Source: Circinella umbellata (taxonomy: Eukaryota > Mucoromycota > Mucoromycetes > Mucorales > Lichtheimiaceae). From it: a DNA stretch of 64,000 bases. A model generated the notes under the pieces. It was given only the letters and a program-made list of their open reading frames with translations. It was not told where the DNA came from and did not search any database. Position numbers and translations under genes: made by a program. The stretch is taken from the NCBI GenBank assembly GCA_025093555.1, contig JAIWNF010000023.1, forward strand, positions 248,001 to 312,000. The letters are read 5' to 3'. Shown in pieces: positions 14,231-27,395 of the stretch (positions within the stretch are counted from its first letter, which is position 1; each line of letters begins with the position of its first letter).

Positions 14231-15866
14231 ATGAGGCTGGAGCTTAGTCAAGCAGCGACAAAGGTATTCAAATTCTTTTTGATAAGTTACGCGATCGTCT
14301 CGGTCATCTATACCGCAGGATACTTGTATACAACTTATAGTGGTAATCACCATGGTATTATACCGAGAGCACGTGAGCAACAAATTCCTATCCAAGAATC
14401 TTTACAACATCAACAATTAAATGAACACACTGTTGTTTGGTCTAATGCACAAGGCTCCATCCAAGCCATGCCCGAAAATTTTGTAATGACAAAGATTTTC
14501 TCAGATGCTATGGGCCCCATGAATTTAACACCTTATTTTTTCCGGGCAAAAGCTCAATTTGACAAGGAAGATATTACCATGTCAACCCTTGTTACACGCA
14601 ACCGATTTCCTGTTCTTTCTCGACTAGCTACTAATCATAAAGGTAGGTGATATTATTAATAATGGAATTATTATTGTTATTTAGTTTAGTTTATTAGAGA
14701 ATGTGCGTGGTGTAATGTATTATGTAGCATTTTTTGGGGGGAGGACAAGGAGGGTGAGGAGAGGGAGAGTAGGGGATGAGAATTTATCTTTCTAGAAATT
14801 TTTCTTCTTATTATATAAAAAAAGTTTAATTGAAAATATAAATCTAAAATAATTTGATATGCATTTCAAATAGGTCCCATTTCCGCTGCTGTGCATATCA
14901 ATGATGATGAGGACAAGGACGAAGTTATTAAAGAGCTTCGAGACTTGTACACCGGGAACCCAGATATGCAACAATTTGTGGACCTTCATTTAATTATTGA
15001 CACTTACGATCGACAATTTAACTTGTGGCGAAATATAGCTAAACTTTTTGCACGTACCGATTATATTATGATGCTCGACGTTGACTTTCATATCTGTACC
15101 GACCTCCGAAAATCAATCCGATCTAACCCCGATATCATGGATCGTTTGCGTGATGGGCGTACTGCTCTTGTGGTGCCTGCATTCGAATTTGAAAAGCAAG
15201 CTGATGGAAACGATTGGAAAACATTTCCTACTAATAAAAAGGATCTTGTACAACTTGTCGATGATGGCAAGATTGGCATGTTTCACAATAATTGGTTTAA
15301 AGGTCATGGATCCACAAATTATACTCGATGGTATGAAACCGATGATGATATATATAAGGTTACCAAATATGACTTTTCCTATGAACCCTATATTATTTAT
15401 AAAAAAGATGGCTCTCCTTGGTGTGATGAACGTTTTATCGGTTATGGTGCGAACAAAGCCGCTTGTCTTTACGAAATCTATTTATCCGGTATCGAATATT
15501 GGGTTTTACCAAATGACTTTTTAATCCATCAAACTCATCGTTACCCTGAGGATGCACGAAGAAAAGAGGTAAACTCATTTCTTATTGGGGTTTAGATTGA
15601 TAGGGGGGAAAATAGTTCCTTTTTTTAGCATTTATAATTGCCGAGTTATTGCTTAAAACAATTAGTTAACATATTTTATAAACTATGTTTTTTAGCGTCA
15701 ATATAATCGCAAGCTATATACAAATTATCGTGAAGAAGTTTGCTTACGTTATGCTCGTAAATTCTACATGTCAGGTGAATGGGAAACTACCAAAGCTGAT
15801 AATCTCAAACATGAGTGTGCAAAAGTCCATGGGTTCCAGAGGAATTTTATGACAACTACAGAGTAG
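14231..15866 (+). CDS. LARGE-like glycosyltransferase (GT49 family)
   Basis: Exons 14231-14642, 14874-15568 and 15696-15866 encode 425 residues. A single membrane segment near residues 13-35 (FFLISYAIVSVIYTAGYLYT) makes it a type II Golgi protein by inference. The catalytic domain shows MMLDVDFH, the DxD metal-binding motif that coordinates the sugar nucleotide, then WCDERFIGYGANKAACLYE and a PNDFLIHQTHRYPEDARRKE block typical of the GT49/LARGE-type domain. Family members elongate xylose-glucuronate or N-acetyllactosamine chains; the fungal substrate is unknown, so I assign no specific acceptor. The start follows a T-rich leader and is the first in-frame ATG. Confidence 0.88.
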
Positions 15867-16615
15867 GGAATAAAACCGAACAATATATAATCAACAATTA
15901 ACACATACAGAAAATGACACATATCCCACCATCTTCCATAACGCATTGATGATCCTCCAAACAAACCAGCAACATACACTTTTATTATACTACAAACTTA
16001 GTTTTCTTTTATTCTCGCCTTAACTTGACACAACTTAAATTATATCTACTCTTCCATCTTGTGCATTCGCTCCGTTTTCTTTTTTTTCCTTTTAATAGTT
16101 CTCTTTCGCTGTTCTTTTTTTTTTCTTTATTGTTGACTCTGTTGTAATTCTAAACTAAACGTACAGCTTTTTCTTTTCTTTTATTTTGCTTTGTAAACAA
16201 GTTTTCACAAACCCACAACAAACTCTAACTTTTTTTCAACACATTTTTATATAGACATGAATTCTCTTTCTCTTTCTCTTTATTATCCCTCTCATCACCT
16301 TTTTTATCTTTCTTTTCGATCTCACAAATTTTATTAATATTATTATACATATATATATTCCCCATTTTGTTTAATATAAAAAAGAAACAAATTGAGTTTA
16401 TATTATTATTATACTATACGTCTTCAGCTGTTTATTTTGATTATATGATATCATTATCTACAGGTGATAGCTAATATAATAATCATGATATGTTGTTACT
16501 TTCAAATTTACACGTGAAAAATGAATAAGACGATTTTCATTAGTTCATTAGGAGAAAGTGGACCTTTTTTAACACTTATTAACATGCTTGTTGTTGTGTC
16601 TCCCTTACAACAACA
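15867..16615. other. Intergenic spacer
   Basis: AT-rich tandem spacer with CT-rich tracts at about 16080-16330, probably the 3' flank of the GT49 gene and the promoter of the lipase gene. No gene seen. Confidence 0.6.
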
Positions 16616-19607
16616 ATGGTATCAACGATTAACCCTGACGATAAAGATAATGCTTGGCCAACTACTACACCTAACAACATGACAACCCCAGTTGTTGGTA
16701 ATATAAAAGCTGTCGTATATGATGTTGCTTCTTTTTATTCCAATGTAAGACCATATAATTTCACTTTTTTTTTTGACTTCATCCATAATTTGACCTCAAT
16801 GGCATTCTTTAACATGTTAACTTACATACTTTTTCATAAAAAAAATAGAAGGTATATAACCAGCTTGCCAATCCCTCCAATCCAAAAGCTTATTATAAAC
16901 ATCTTCTTAAAGCTGCTACTAACTATGAACAATGGGCAGAAGCTGCTGCTGTATTAGACGATATTGAAGGTAAAAAGTTTAAATCTAACTTTTTTTTTTT
17001 TTCCCCTTTTTTCTTTTTTTCTCACTTATGATGTTATGTTTTTTTTTTGTTAATATTTTGCAATCTGATAATTGTAACCATTGTAAGAGAGAGAAATAAA
17101 TATATAATAGAATACAACTAATAATAACTCAAAACTAAAATAAAAATTAGGACTTGATGCATGGAAGCGTGATCCAGCGGATAAAGAGTACGATTGGGAA
17201 CTTATTCAAACTCGGTTGCATCAACTCCGTCGCGTCCGTGAAACCACAGAAAGTCAATCTGCCATGATCTTTGCGCTACGTACAAGTTTAAGTAGGAATC
17301 TCGGTGACATGGGCAATTCAAAACTTTATTCACATAGTCGGATTGGAACTAAAGCATTGATTTCTTCTTATATTGATGAAGTGGTTCGTCAACTCAATTG
17401 GGTTTGTGATGAATTAAGCCCTGATCTAGATTTACGTGCTAAACATGAGTTTTTCATGACCATTCGCCAAAGTTTTGGTCGCACTGCACTGTTATTAAGT
17501 GGTGGTGGAACATTGGGACTAAATCACCTGGGTGTCTTAAAATGTTTGCATAGTGCACGGTTATTGCCACGCATTATTTCAGGTGCATCCAGTGGAAGTA
17601 TCATGGCGGCTATGTTGTGTACGAAAACAGATGACGAAATCCCTTACATGTTTAATCCTACAGGAATTAAATTGGTATATATGAATTCTATTTTTATTTT
17701 ACATATACATATATGTATATGTATATATATGAGAAAAAATAAACTTATAGAATTAGCGTTCTACTTTTGATAACTGTAGGATGTTTTTGAACGTAATGGA
17801 GAACCAGATACACCATGGATGAGATTACAACGATTAGTTTCAAAGGGCCAACTGTACGATTTGGAAATTTTGCAAGATGCCATGCGAAGTAACCTTGGTG
17901 ATATCACTTTTCAGGTACACTAAAATTACCAATTAAGTCTTATACATTGCTATGGAAACAATCAACTTATTGTAGCTATGTGTGATATAATGGGTTGATT
18001 GCTAAGAGACAAAACATTTGATTTATTTTGTTACAGGAAGCATTCAATCGTACAAGATGGATTTTGAATATTACAGTGAGCTCATCTACTGTTTATGATA
18101 TGCCACGCCTTTTAAATTATCTTACTGCGCCTAATGTGTTGATTTGGTCAGCTGTGTAAGTGTTTATTCAATCACCAATGAATATACAAATGCGCGGACA
18201 AAGAGCAAAAAAAAAACCCTCATGTATTGAATTCTATAATATAAATAATAACAACACGATGTTATATTTGGTTACAATAATAATAATAGGGCGGTCTCAT
18301 GTTCTGTGCCCTTTTTTTACGGCTCATCCCAACTTTACGCGAAAGATAAAAATGGTAACGTCGTACCATGGCATCCAAGTGGTAAGCAAGAGTTTTTTTT
18401 TGTGGTTGACGAATTATAAAACGTCAAAAAACGTTATATGAAAGAATTAAGAAAAATTCATGCATGTTCTTGACGATACCCTGAATGATTTCCCTCTATA
18501 TAGAGCAACTTTATATTGATGGATCAGTAGACAAGTAAGAAAAAAAAACATTTTAATTGTGTTTTGTTTTAGGACTTACGTATTATTATTTTTTTAAAAA
18601 AAATCCTAATCGCTTGGGAGAACTTGTTTCCGTTCCAAAAATATCCATTTTTACCGCTACCCCAAATTTCCTTATTTTACAATAGTGACCTTCCAATGAA
18701 CAAATTATCTGAATTATTCAACGTCAACCATTTTATCGTTTGTCAGGTGAATCCCCACGTGATACCTTTTTTGCCTAAAACGAATTCATCTTCTAGAGCA
18801 CGACAAGCAGCAAGTTTTTGTATGCATATGGCGAAATCTGAAATTCAACATCGATGTACACAGGTAATAAAAAGAAAATAATTTACTTTATATTTGTTTA
18901 CACATTAACTTTATTTTTTAAAAAAAAATTGCATGATATATGTAGTTAACAGAATTAGGTGTGGTTCCATCATTTTTCAACAAAGTTCAATCAATCATTT
19001 CACAGAAATACTCGGGTGATATTACGATTATCCCAGAAGTGGGCTATGGGGATTTTCTTAAAGTTCTTTCCAATCCTACCAATGATCTAGTAATGGATGC
19101 AATTATCCGTGGTGAACGTGCAACATGGCCAAGTAATATTTAATTAGCTGTTTTTTGTGTGCTTTATACAATAATATGAGACAGATTCAACATGTTAGCT
19201 ATTTTACTAAACATACATCACGTAATTACTATATAGAAATTTCGATTATTAGAAACCATTTACAAATTGAACTTACAATTGACGCTATTTTATATCGTCT
19301 GCGACTACGACGTCTAGGAGAATTGCCCTTTAATAATGGAAATAGTACAAGTAGTACTCCATTAGTTACATCGATGTCATCCACAACTACATCCCGACCT
19401 ACATTGGAAAACAGAGCATCCTCTCATTTAGATGTACCAAGAGGAAGAGATCGTGAGCGAATTTCTACACAACGAGGACTTGCCATGACAGCAGAAAGGA
19501 ATAGCGATGATGAAAGTACCAGTAATAATAATAGTAGTACTAGCAATCGTCAAAATAACGATAGAACAATCGATAGTGATTATGAAACAAATGGTCAAGC
19601 AACATAG
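16616..19607 (+). CDS. Patatin-type triacylglycerol lipase (TGL3/4/5, SDP1 family)
   Basis: Ten exons in phase (16616-16744, 16849-16969, 17151-17674, 17780-17914, 18037-18155, 18290-18381, 18504-18534, 18686-18863, 18946-19132, 19237-19607) give 628 residues. The N-terminal part (WAEAAAVLDDIEGLDAWKRD) is the DUF3336 region of fungal and plant storage-lipid lipases. The patatin domain has the oxyanion loop GGGTLGLNHLGVLK, the nucleophile elbow GASSGS and the catalytic Asp in YIDGSVDND, encoded by a 31-nt micro-exon. RATWPKISIIRNH near the C-terminus is also family-typical. The Ser/Asn-rich tail after about residue 520 is low complexity. Likely hydrolyses triacylglycerol on lipid droplets; some homologues are also acyltransferases. 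Which yeast paralogue it matches is not resolvable here. Confidence 0.93.
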
Positions 19608-19745
19608 ATTTTTTTTAATATATATATAAATAAAAGATGAACAAGAAAAAGGAAGAAAAGCATAAAAAGCATATATATTATGTATATTTGTTTGTTGTGG
19701 TTGATGTTGTTTGCTTGTAGTAGTAATAATATGTACATTTCGTAG

Positions 19746-20485
19746 TCATCGATTTGAAGCCTCATTTCTGAGTTGTTGGTTTTCTTGTTGAAGTGCCTGA
19801 ATTTTGAGCAGAACGTTTTTCTTTATAAGGAAAATAGAGCTAAACTGGGATTTTTTTTTGGTTTATACAAATATATATATATATATATTATAGCTTACCT
19901 GGATATAAGATAATGCCAATTGAAGTACTCGACCCTTATTCGGCCGTTGCCCTGGCTCAGAGGCATTAGGAACAACTTGTGAAATTTGTAAAATAGTGTT
20001 ATTGATATTATCCCGTCGCTTCCGCTCAATGTGATTATGGTTTTCCCGACGTCGCTGAATACGTTCAATAGCTGTTTTACTATCCACTTCATTTCTATAA
20101 TAATAATAGTATACACACAGATTATAAATAAAACAAAAATTGGTATATACGGTTATTATCATGCAATAGCGTAAAATATCAAAATATGCCAATATTTTAT
20201 TTTTATCAACCATAATGAGACAGAAGGAGTAACATACATCTTTCTAAATAAAAACTGGCCTATTTTACTTATTCCAAAATGGAACTAGCATGGGAACAAA
20301 CAAAACTCTTCTTTTACTTGCCTATTAAGTATATTGACACCATTCACACGATAAGCAGTTTGTCGTTTCTTAGTTTTCTTTTTTGGTGTTTGTGGTGACA
20401 GGTCTGTTGTGAAATTTAAAAATAATGCTTGTGGTGGTTGATGAGTTGGCTGTTGTTTATTGATCGCATCTTCTGTTGAAACCAT
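19746..20485 (-). CDS. bHLH-zipper transcription factor
   Basis: Three exons (20485-20322, 20094-19899, 19820-19746) give 144 residues. Basic region and helix 1: RRRENHNHIERKRRDNINN, with the His-Glu-Arg arrangement of proteins that bind CANNTG/CACGTG E-boxes (USF/CBF1/MITF-like). The loop is VPNASEPGQRPNKG, helix 2 RVLQLALSYIQ, then a short leucine/glutamine zipper (VLLKIQALQQENQQLRNE). A basic KKKTKKR stretch near residue 36 may be the nuclear signal. The first intron appears to use a GC donor (AG|GCAAGT); the overlapping GT donor four bases downstream would put a stop in frame. Convergent with the lipase gene, 138 bp apart. Target genes unknown. Confidence 0.88.
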
Positions 20486-23400
20486 GGTGACAATGTAGTT
20501 CGTTCTATCGCGTTCAAGAATCAGGTAAAAGAGAGGAATGGAAAAAAAATCAAATGATAATTTAAATACAAATTTTCTATATACAAATAAAAGAGATTGA
20601 GGAAAAGAAAAGATGGAAACGAAGAGAGTTTTTTTTTTTTAGCTTTATTTCAAAAAAGCATTTCGATCGGCGAGAGAGGAGTGTGTTCTTGTTGATTGGC
20701 AGGTATTACGGAAAGCCGTGGGAAACTTAGTCCCCCGGCGTGTCGGTCACCATCTCCTCCTGAAAAAAAAAAGGAAGACAAGAAAAAATTTGTGTGCACG
20801 TGGTTCCTGAAATTTTTGTTCGCTTAGCTTCTATGGTCTAGTGTTTTTGTATTCAGCTTTCTTTTTTTAAAAAATGTGGGAAAATATATGCAAAACAAAA
20901 AGAATTAAATGTTGATTTCTGTAGTGTATATCACAATGTTCTTTTTCATGTGAAACGATTTTCTGTATAATGATCGGCTTTGACCGAATATTAAAAGTTT
21001 AAAAGAGAATATAAAAAAAAAAAAATGCAATAGACTGACTTCATATTTTCTTGACACGGTGACAAAACCGCAAAGTAATTATTTGCTGAATGGATAAACT
21101 TGTAAAAATTAAATGGTAAGTCGAGACTACTTTATAAGTTATATATTTAAAAAGTTTTCGTTGTCCATTTAGTTCGATTTAATTAAAACACTAGTCTGTC
21201 AAGATTGCTATAATAGACTCTCTATATATACATATAATAACAGTGCTACTACTGAATATTGTACAAGCATATATATAAATGGTTTATACAGTAGGTAAAA
21301 AAATGGGCTGTTGAAAGTAATCATAGTATCTTTATTAAGTATGGTCCTTGGCTTTTTTTTTCTGCAAATATAATCTGAGTTTTATTCTTTGATTATTTAC
21401 GAGCAAAGTTTGTTATTTGAAACGGACTTCATCGTCAGGGTGTGGGTCCATGCTCTGGGTGCATCTGTTACCGAAAAAAATCTAAACCTAATCGACCATA
21501 TTGTGGTGCATGTGGACATTTTGCTTGTTTTTTGAGACGGAGCCATATCTTTTTTTTAGTGTTGATTGGGTGAACTGTTTGATTTTCTATTTTTGACATA
21601 AATTTCGTTATTCTCTGCCCCTTTCTTGATCCGCGCGCAAGCTATAATATATTCTAGTCCATACCAAAAAGAACCATTGACAGTCCGTTTCTGAAGCATA
21701 CGACATTTCTCGTTTATTTTTAAATTGCCTTTTTGATCCTCATCTCTGGTACCATCATTAAGCTTCTCTACTATGAGTGTGTCACACTGTCATTTCTTAT
21801 TAGGCTGGTATATAATATATTTGAGTCACAATGATTAGCTAAAGCGTGGTAAGAAGAAAATAAAAAGTAAACCATTCCCCACTCTCTGATAATCAATTGA
21901 ACTGTAAAAAAAAATACTGTGCTTCCAACTTTATTATTCAGGCCAGTTATAATTAACAACGGCTGTCAAGCTATTTTATTATCAAGGATCATGCAAAAAC
22001 AAATAGCACTCTAATCAATATAAAGGTGGTGGCGCACGTTTTTTCTACAAAAGATCACAAATACGTATAAATAATAATAGGCGTGGATAAAATTCTAGAT
22101 CTGATTGTTGGAAAGAATATTATGCATTGTACATCTCTATTTACATTAATAGTAACAGAGATGTAAAAAAAAAGAACCCTCGGAAACAACTGCACATTTC
22201 CAAACTCATTCGAAAGATAAAATCCCGGACGAAGTGTTAAACCCCAGGCTCTAACTCAGAAGCATGACTCTTTCAATTTTTCTCTCTCTCGAGAACCGAG
22301 GAATAAAGATTTATTATGAACTTTAACTATTTTGCCGCTATCTTGGATCAAGGGTGCAAAGAGTTGGATGTTGCACATCGTTTCGAATTTGGTTTCGTGG
22401 AGCACCAATCGGGCTGGCAAGAATGAGCATTCGTAGGGACCAAATAGAGCTATTTTTGGCATATAATATATTGTCATAGTAAACAAAAGCCTTGAGAAGT
22501 TTCGAGATCGTAGAAAGAAAGAAAACTCATTCCATGATACTACAAAAGCTGAATATGTCGGTAGAAATTTTGCTATAAGTTAACGTAGGAATAACTAGAA
22601 AATTATCACTCTACTATCTTAACTTGGTAGTAGAAGGACCAAGAGTTAGAATCTCGGTAAATTTGAAGTACATGGCGAGTAATAGAATCCGCTAATTCAA
22701 TAGAATGCTTCTGTTCAATATGAAAAATTTTTTGTAGTGGAATAAGAATCGCTTTTAAAACGTTAAATAATAACAGTTGTGCCATGAATCATAACAGGAC
22801 ATTCTTTTTTGTTTTTAAAAGAATTTTCAGACCACTCGTTCAAATTCCTCAACGTAGTATTATGGTTTTCTTTTGAGATATGATACAAATATGTGAATGC
22901 TCGCTCGTTGATAATAAAGTGTTTTTATTCAGCAAGTAACTTTGAGCATATATTGGTGTATTCATTACAGCATAAGTAGAAATTGTGGAGACCAATTATA
23001 ATATATATTATTATATTTTTTTAAGAAAATTAAAATGAAACATATAGTATCATGTCAATTTTACTATTTGGTGCTTTTTCTTTCCGCATCTACGTGTATT
23101 ACCATAGAGATACAATTCACTTCCTCGGAACATGTTAAGCACAGTATATTACATGGATTTTACAGTATGGATTGTATCCAATCAATCTGCATAATAATAA
23201 TATATATATACTAATGTAAACATAACATTTTACAAAAAATAAGAGGAAATGGGTTGAATCTTGTAATTTTAAGAACAATCCCTCTCTGTTTGCATTTATA
23301 TATATTCCTATACTGTTTTGTGCAAGAGCTATTTGAGCAAAATATAAATACAGCAGCCTCACAACTCGTTGATTTAATTTGATTTTTCTCGTTTGAAAAG

Positions 23401-25384
23401 TATGACACAAAAAAGGTATAATATAAACTCTTCATTAGATTATTTTAGTAAACTCCATATTAAGAATAGCATTGAATTATATATATCATATGTGAGGAGC
23501 TACATTTTGTACTAGATATGATATTATTTATTGATATCTAAAGTAAAATAGTCAACCAAGCGAGCTTACTAACCGTTGGTCCATGTTAGTAGATGCTATG
23601 TATGTTTTTTCTAAGATTGTTTAGCAGTAGATCTGGAAAAAAAGTGAAACCATTATTTCTTATAATAGTATCAGTACCAATAGCAATAACAGAGTATAAA
23701 ATATTAGTAAGCATCGACTAAATCGATGTCAACATCATGGAGGAACTCAAAATCATTTCACAAAATTCTATTTTCACGTTTTTCCGTGTTTGCCAAAAAT
23801 TTCTATGAAATTAATGGGGGGTTGTTGTTGTAGTAAAAAATGTGATCAGTACAATGGTGAGGGTCACACCATTACCAATAGGCAGATAGAAAATTTATGA
23901 ATAAAAGCTTTGAAATAAAAATTCTATGTCATATAATATATATACATATATACTGCCACTTTTGTGCGTTAGTAATGCAAAAAGCAAATAAATCTTCTTT
24001 GTACATAGTTTTCTTGAATTAATACGTAATACGTATTCTTCTAAATGTCACAAAAAAGAGTATATTCATACATAATTTACACTAACGGTTGGTCGTACTG
24101 CTCTTTAGGTTATTCTTATCTTTGTTTTTCGTGGTGGTGTATTTATATTATAATTACACTGTGGTCAACAAAGGGATTTGCTACGGACAACTCAAAAGCA
24201 TGCTATATTAGGTAATTTCAATTCTTATGGAAACCCCACTTTTATGTTTTTTCAAAGATATATAACAATTTGATATAATTACGTCCTATCCAGCCTTTTA
24301 TACACTATATATACAGTTATAAATTATCGTTAACTTAAAAATGTTTATGAAACTTATATTAGCAGTTCAACTTTTTATAAATAGCGTTCAATATTTCTGA
24401 TCTTCTCTCACTATATCGTTATGTACACAAGTAAGGGTTGTAGTCGACCACATGGATACAAGACAAACAAGGAATAATGTATACTTTTAATGATGTATAT
24501 GAGTGGTCAAATAAGTGGCGGTATTGGTGTTGATAACGCTGGTACTATAGTTTACATGGTCTAAGAGCTTATTTGGCTACTTTTTATTTGTGGGGTGTCC
24601 GTAAGGCCAAAATAATTCCCGTGATCAAATGATTGAAATGCGCCTTACACTAAATTGCTAGATAATACGTGTCACGCGCAATATATATGGATAGTCCTCT
24701 ATTCAGATATTATTGTGGGCTATTTTATTTATATTTAATAGTACATCACAATAAGTACTGCGTATTAAAGATTCATGTTTCCATAGTAGTAGGCTTTGGG
24801 GATCGTGATTCTGGTGAAGAAAAAAAAAATGGTAAAATGATGGAAAGCGGCTCATCCATCACCGGCTATAAATCCAGAACATCTTATCTTCTAAAACATA
24901 TATGCTAACTCAGCCGAATGCAAAAGCGTTTAAATGCTGTTGTCTACTGGATATACTCATCAAAACTAACAGGGATTTGACCGCTTCTATATAGAGAGAG
25001 GCTTTATAATTGGTCATTCTATTTTTTTGGTATAATTATTTTTGAAGACTAGTGATTTCTAAACACGATTTTTGAAGCTTATATTACTGATTTGGTACAA
25101 AAAGTTTGTAAAACTCTAACAATTGGTAATCCTTATCTATAAAAAAGTCTTCGCAAATAAATAAAGAACCATAATCTTTCAATGCGAGTATTTATTATTT
25201 AAATTCTAAACTTTTACTTTTTTTTAGGTAGAGTTAAATAGTAGAAATACAAAAAAATAGGAGATAGAATGTATAGTTGTATATATAATAATGGTAATGC
25301 ATATATGTATGATAAATGTAGGTAGCAATTATATTCTTTGTTATTTATTAAGTTAAAAAAATATTTCCCCTCTTTTTTTTTTTC
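20486..25384. other. Second gene-poor stretch
   Basis: About 4.9 kb with no supported gene. The first ~300 bp are upstream of the bHLH gene and include a GC-richer patch (20690-20770). Small islands such as 21420-21560 and 22280-22470 have coding-like composition on one strand but no recognisable product and look like relics. Segments at 24160-24200 and 24590-24640 share TACGGACA in inverted orientation, which is too little to define an element. The rest is AT-rich. Confidence 0.5.
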
Positions 25385-26998
25385 TTAATCAAAAACAATC
25401 TTTTTATTTATTGGCTTAGCATCACCACTCAAAGCCTTTGCCATCATTTCTTGTTGTTGTCGTTTAGCTTGCCATGATGGATGGAATTCTTCCATATTCT
25501 GTTTTGGTTGTTCATCACGCTTAGGTTTTTCATCGCGCTTAGATTTTTCATGAGTAGGTTTTCTCTTTGGCAATGTAGATGCATCAACTGGTCGCTTTCC
25601 TCTAATTATCTTGACTGTCTTTGATTCCTTTGCTTCCTTGATGTGGTTTGCTTCTTCACCATACTTTTCTTCATACAACCTGATACCCCCCAAAAAAGAA
25701 AATCAATAAGTAATCCGCTAACCTTTTTTTTCAGTTGCTGCTATTTTAACATGCTAATTAAATCTTTTTAACTTACTTTCGACGGTATCGTTGACCCATT
25801 CTGTTGGGCTTCTTTTCACCGTGATAATATTTATCAAAATCAGGATCATCCCATTTTAATCCAGATTTAACTTTCTTCTTTTTAGGTTGTTCTGGTTTAG
25901 ATTTAGCTTCTTCCTTCTTCTCTTTTTGATCGTCAGCAACACTTTCCTTATCGCTATCACTATCATCTGACTCATCATCATCACCTCCACCTCCACCTAA
26001 TGATTCGACAAACATGGATGCTCCTGTGAAATTTTCGCTGGTAGTCTTCTCTTTTTGATCTTTTTGTTGTTGCTTTGGTTTTTCATCATCATTGTCGGCA
26101 TTCTTTCGTTTCTTGGGATTTCCTCCCCCTGTTGTTGTTGAGGGTACATTTGTAGGGTTTAAAATATGTTGTATAAATCCAATAATCTTTGAAAATTGTT
26201 CTTGAGCTGTTTTATGTCGTAATATCCGTGCACTTAAATCCAAGACCATTTGGTTTTGTTCAGTTTTGGCTGGTTCTGATAATGAACTGAGCGATTTAAT
26301 GAGTTCGTTTTCTCCCAGTTCTTTATGTCGAAGTAATTTATTTCGTAATGATCGCTCAGCTAATGCATCCAAATCGAGATTCTAAAACTCATATATGTTA
26401 ATTTGATATTATAGAAAATGATTTCAGGATACATCTTTATACATCTATGTGATTGATTATTTTTACCTTCAATAATTCTCGTTCACTTTCAAGTCTGGGA
26501 ATATCTTCTTTGGTCAATTTTTTGTGTTTCTTCTCTTTGACTTCGGTAGCAGCTTCGGTTGTAGTAGGCTCGCTATATACAGTCAACATAGTTAATATGG
26601 ATCACATATTCCAATATATAGAACTTCTAATTCTTTTTTTCAGGAGTAGAAATATTAACCTTTCTTTAGCCTTTTCAGCTTCTCGAATACGCTTAATTTG
26701 TTTTTGTAATTCCATTGCTCGACACTTTTTAAAGGTTGCCTTCAATTCTTTTCGTGCATGGAACTGTCACATACAATTATGTTAGTAAGAAGGATTGTTT
26801 TATCAAATATATGTATTGTTGTCAAGATCTAAAATTATAATCTTACCACTTTTCCGTCGATCTTTTGTTTTTGTAATTCTGCAAGTTCTTGCTTTAAGTT
26901 CTCTGTGCGTCCTTCGTCGTACTTATCATCGCGATTTGCACTTGCTAATTCAGTTCGTCTTGCAAGCTATCAAAAAAAAACTTTTCATGTTAAATGTT

Positions 26999-27053
<55 letters not shown>

Positions 27054-27231
27054 ATAGATCTAACTATTTCCATTTATTATATTATATTTTTTTTTACCTT
27101 TGCAGCAGTTTTTTCGATCTGTAAAGTCAAATTATTTTTCGATGCCACCTCTACCTATGTATAGTGTATTATAAAAGAGATCAGTAAAATGATAATATTT
27201 ACGATCTATGTGCTCGATCGTTCGTTACCAT
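25385..27231 (-). CDS. BUD22: BUD22-like ribosome biogenesis protein
   Basis: Seven exons in phase (27231-27229, 27154-27098, 26966-26847, 26763-26660, 26572-26467, 26381-25777, 25679-25385) give 429 residues. The BUD22/SRFBP1 family works in the nucleolus on early 18S rRNA processing. Seen: N-terminal coiled helix rich in Lys/Glu/Arg, FHARKELKATFKKCRAME, a charged acidic/basic middle (DDDESDDSDSDKES; PKKKKVKSGLKWDDPDFDKYY) and the diagnostic NRMGQRYRRKLYEEKYGEEA crossing the last intron. The first coding exon appears to be the ATG alone, followed at once by GTAACG; upstream of exon 2 an in-frame TAG precludes an earlier start. Intron 3 contains 50 consecutive T. Divergent from RAD10. Confidence 0.85.
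27002..27051. repeat. 50-bp poly-T run in BUD22 intron
   Basis: Fifty uninterrupted T on the + strand (poly-A on the transcribed strand of BUD22), inside intron 27097-26967. This is an extreme homopolymer whose length may vary between isolates or be affected by assembly. Confidence 0.9.
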
Positions 27232-27395
27232 TGTTCTATATATGTTATATATTTTAAAACGAGATAGGACAAATAAAATAATTCAAGCAAATATTTTTTT
27301 TTTAAAAAAAAGAAGAAAAATTAAAACGGCTCCCTCCGCTTATTTTTCTTTTTCTTTTCAAGCTAGACGTTAATGTCGTTACGTTTTTGAGTAAA
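27232..27395. promoter_or_regulatory. Bidirectional promoter between BUD22 and RAD10
   Basis: Only 164 bp separate the two divergent start codons, so the regulatory sequences must be shared or overlapping. The segment is A/T-rich with one GC-richer block (CTCCCTCCGC near 27331). No TATA box is convincing. Confidence 0.6.

Noticed and set aside
20640..20780. GC-richer patch upstream of the bHLH gene considered as an snRNA or other ncRNA
   Set aside because: No match to U1-U6, SRP, RNase P or tRNA consensus blocks; most likely the bHLH 5' leader.
24160..24640. Possible Tc1/mariner-like element ends sharing TACGGACA
   Set aside because: Only 8 bp match in inverted orientation, no transposase remnant between them and no convincing TA duplication.
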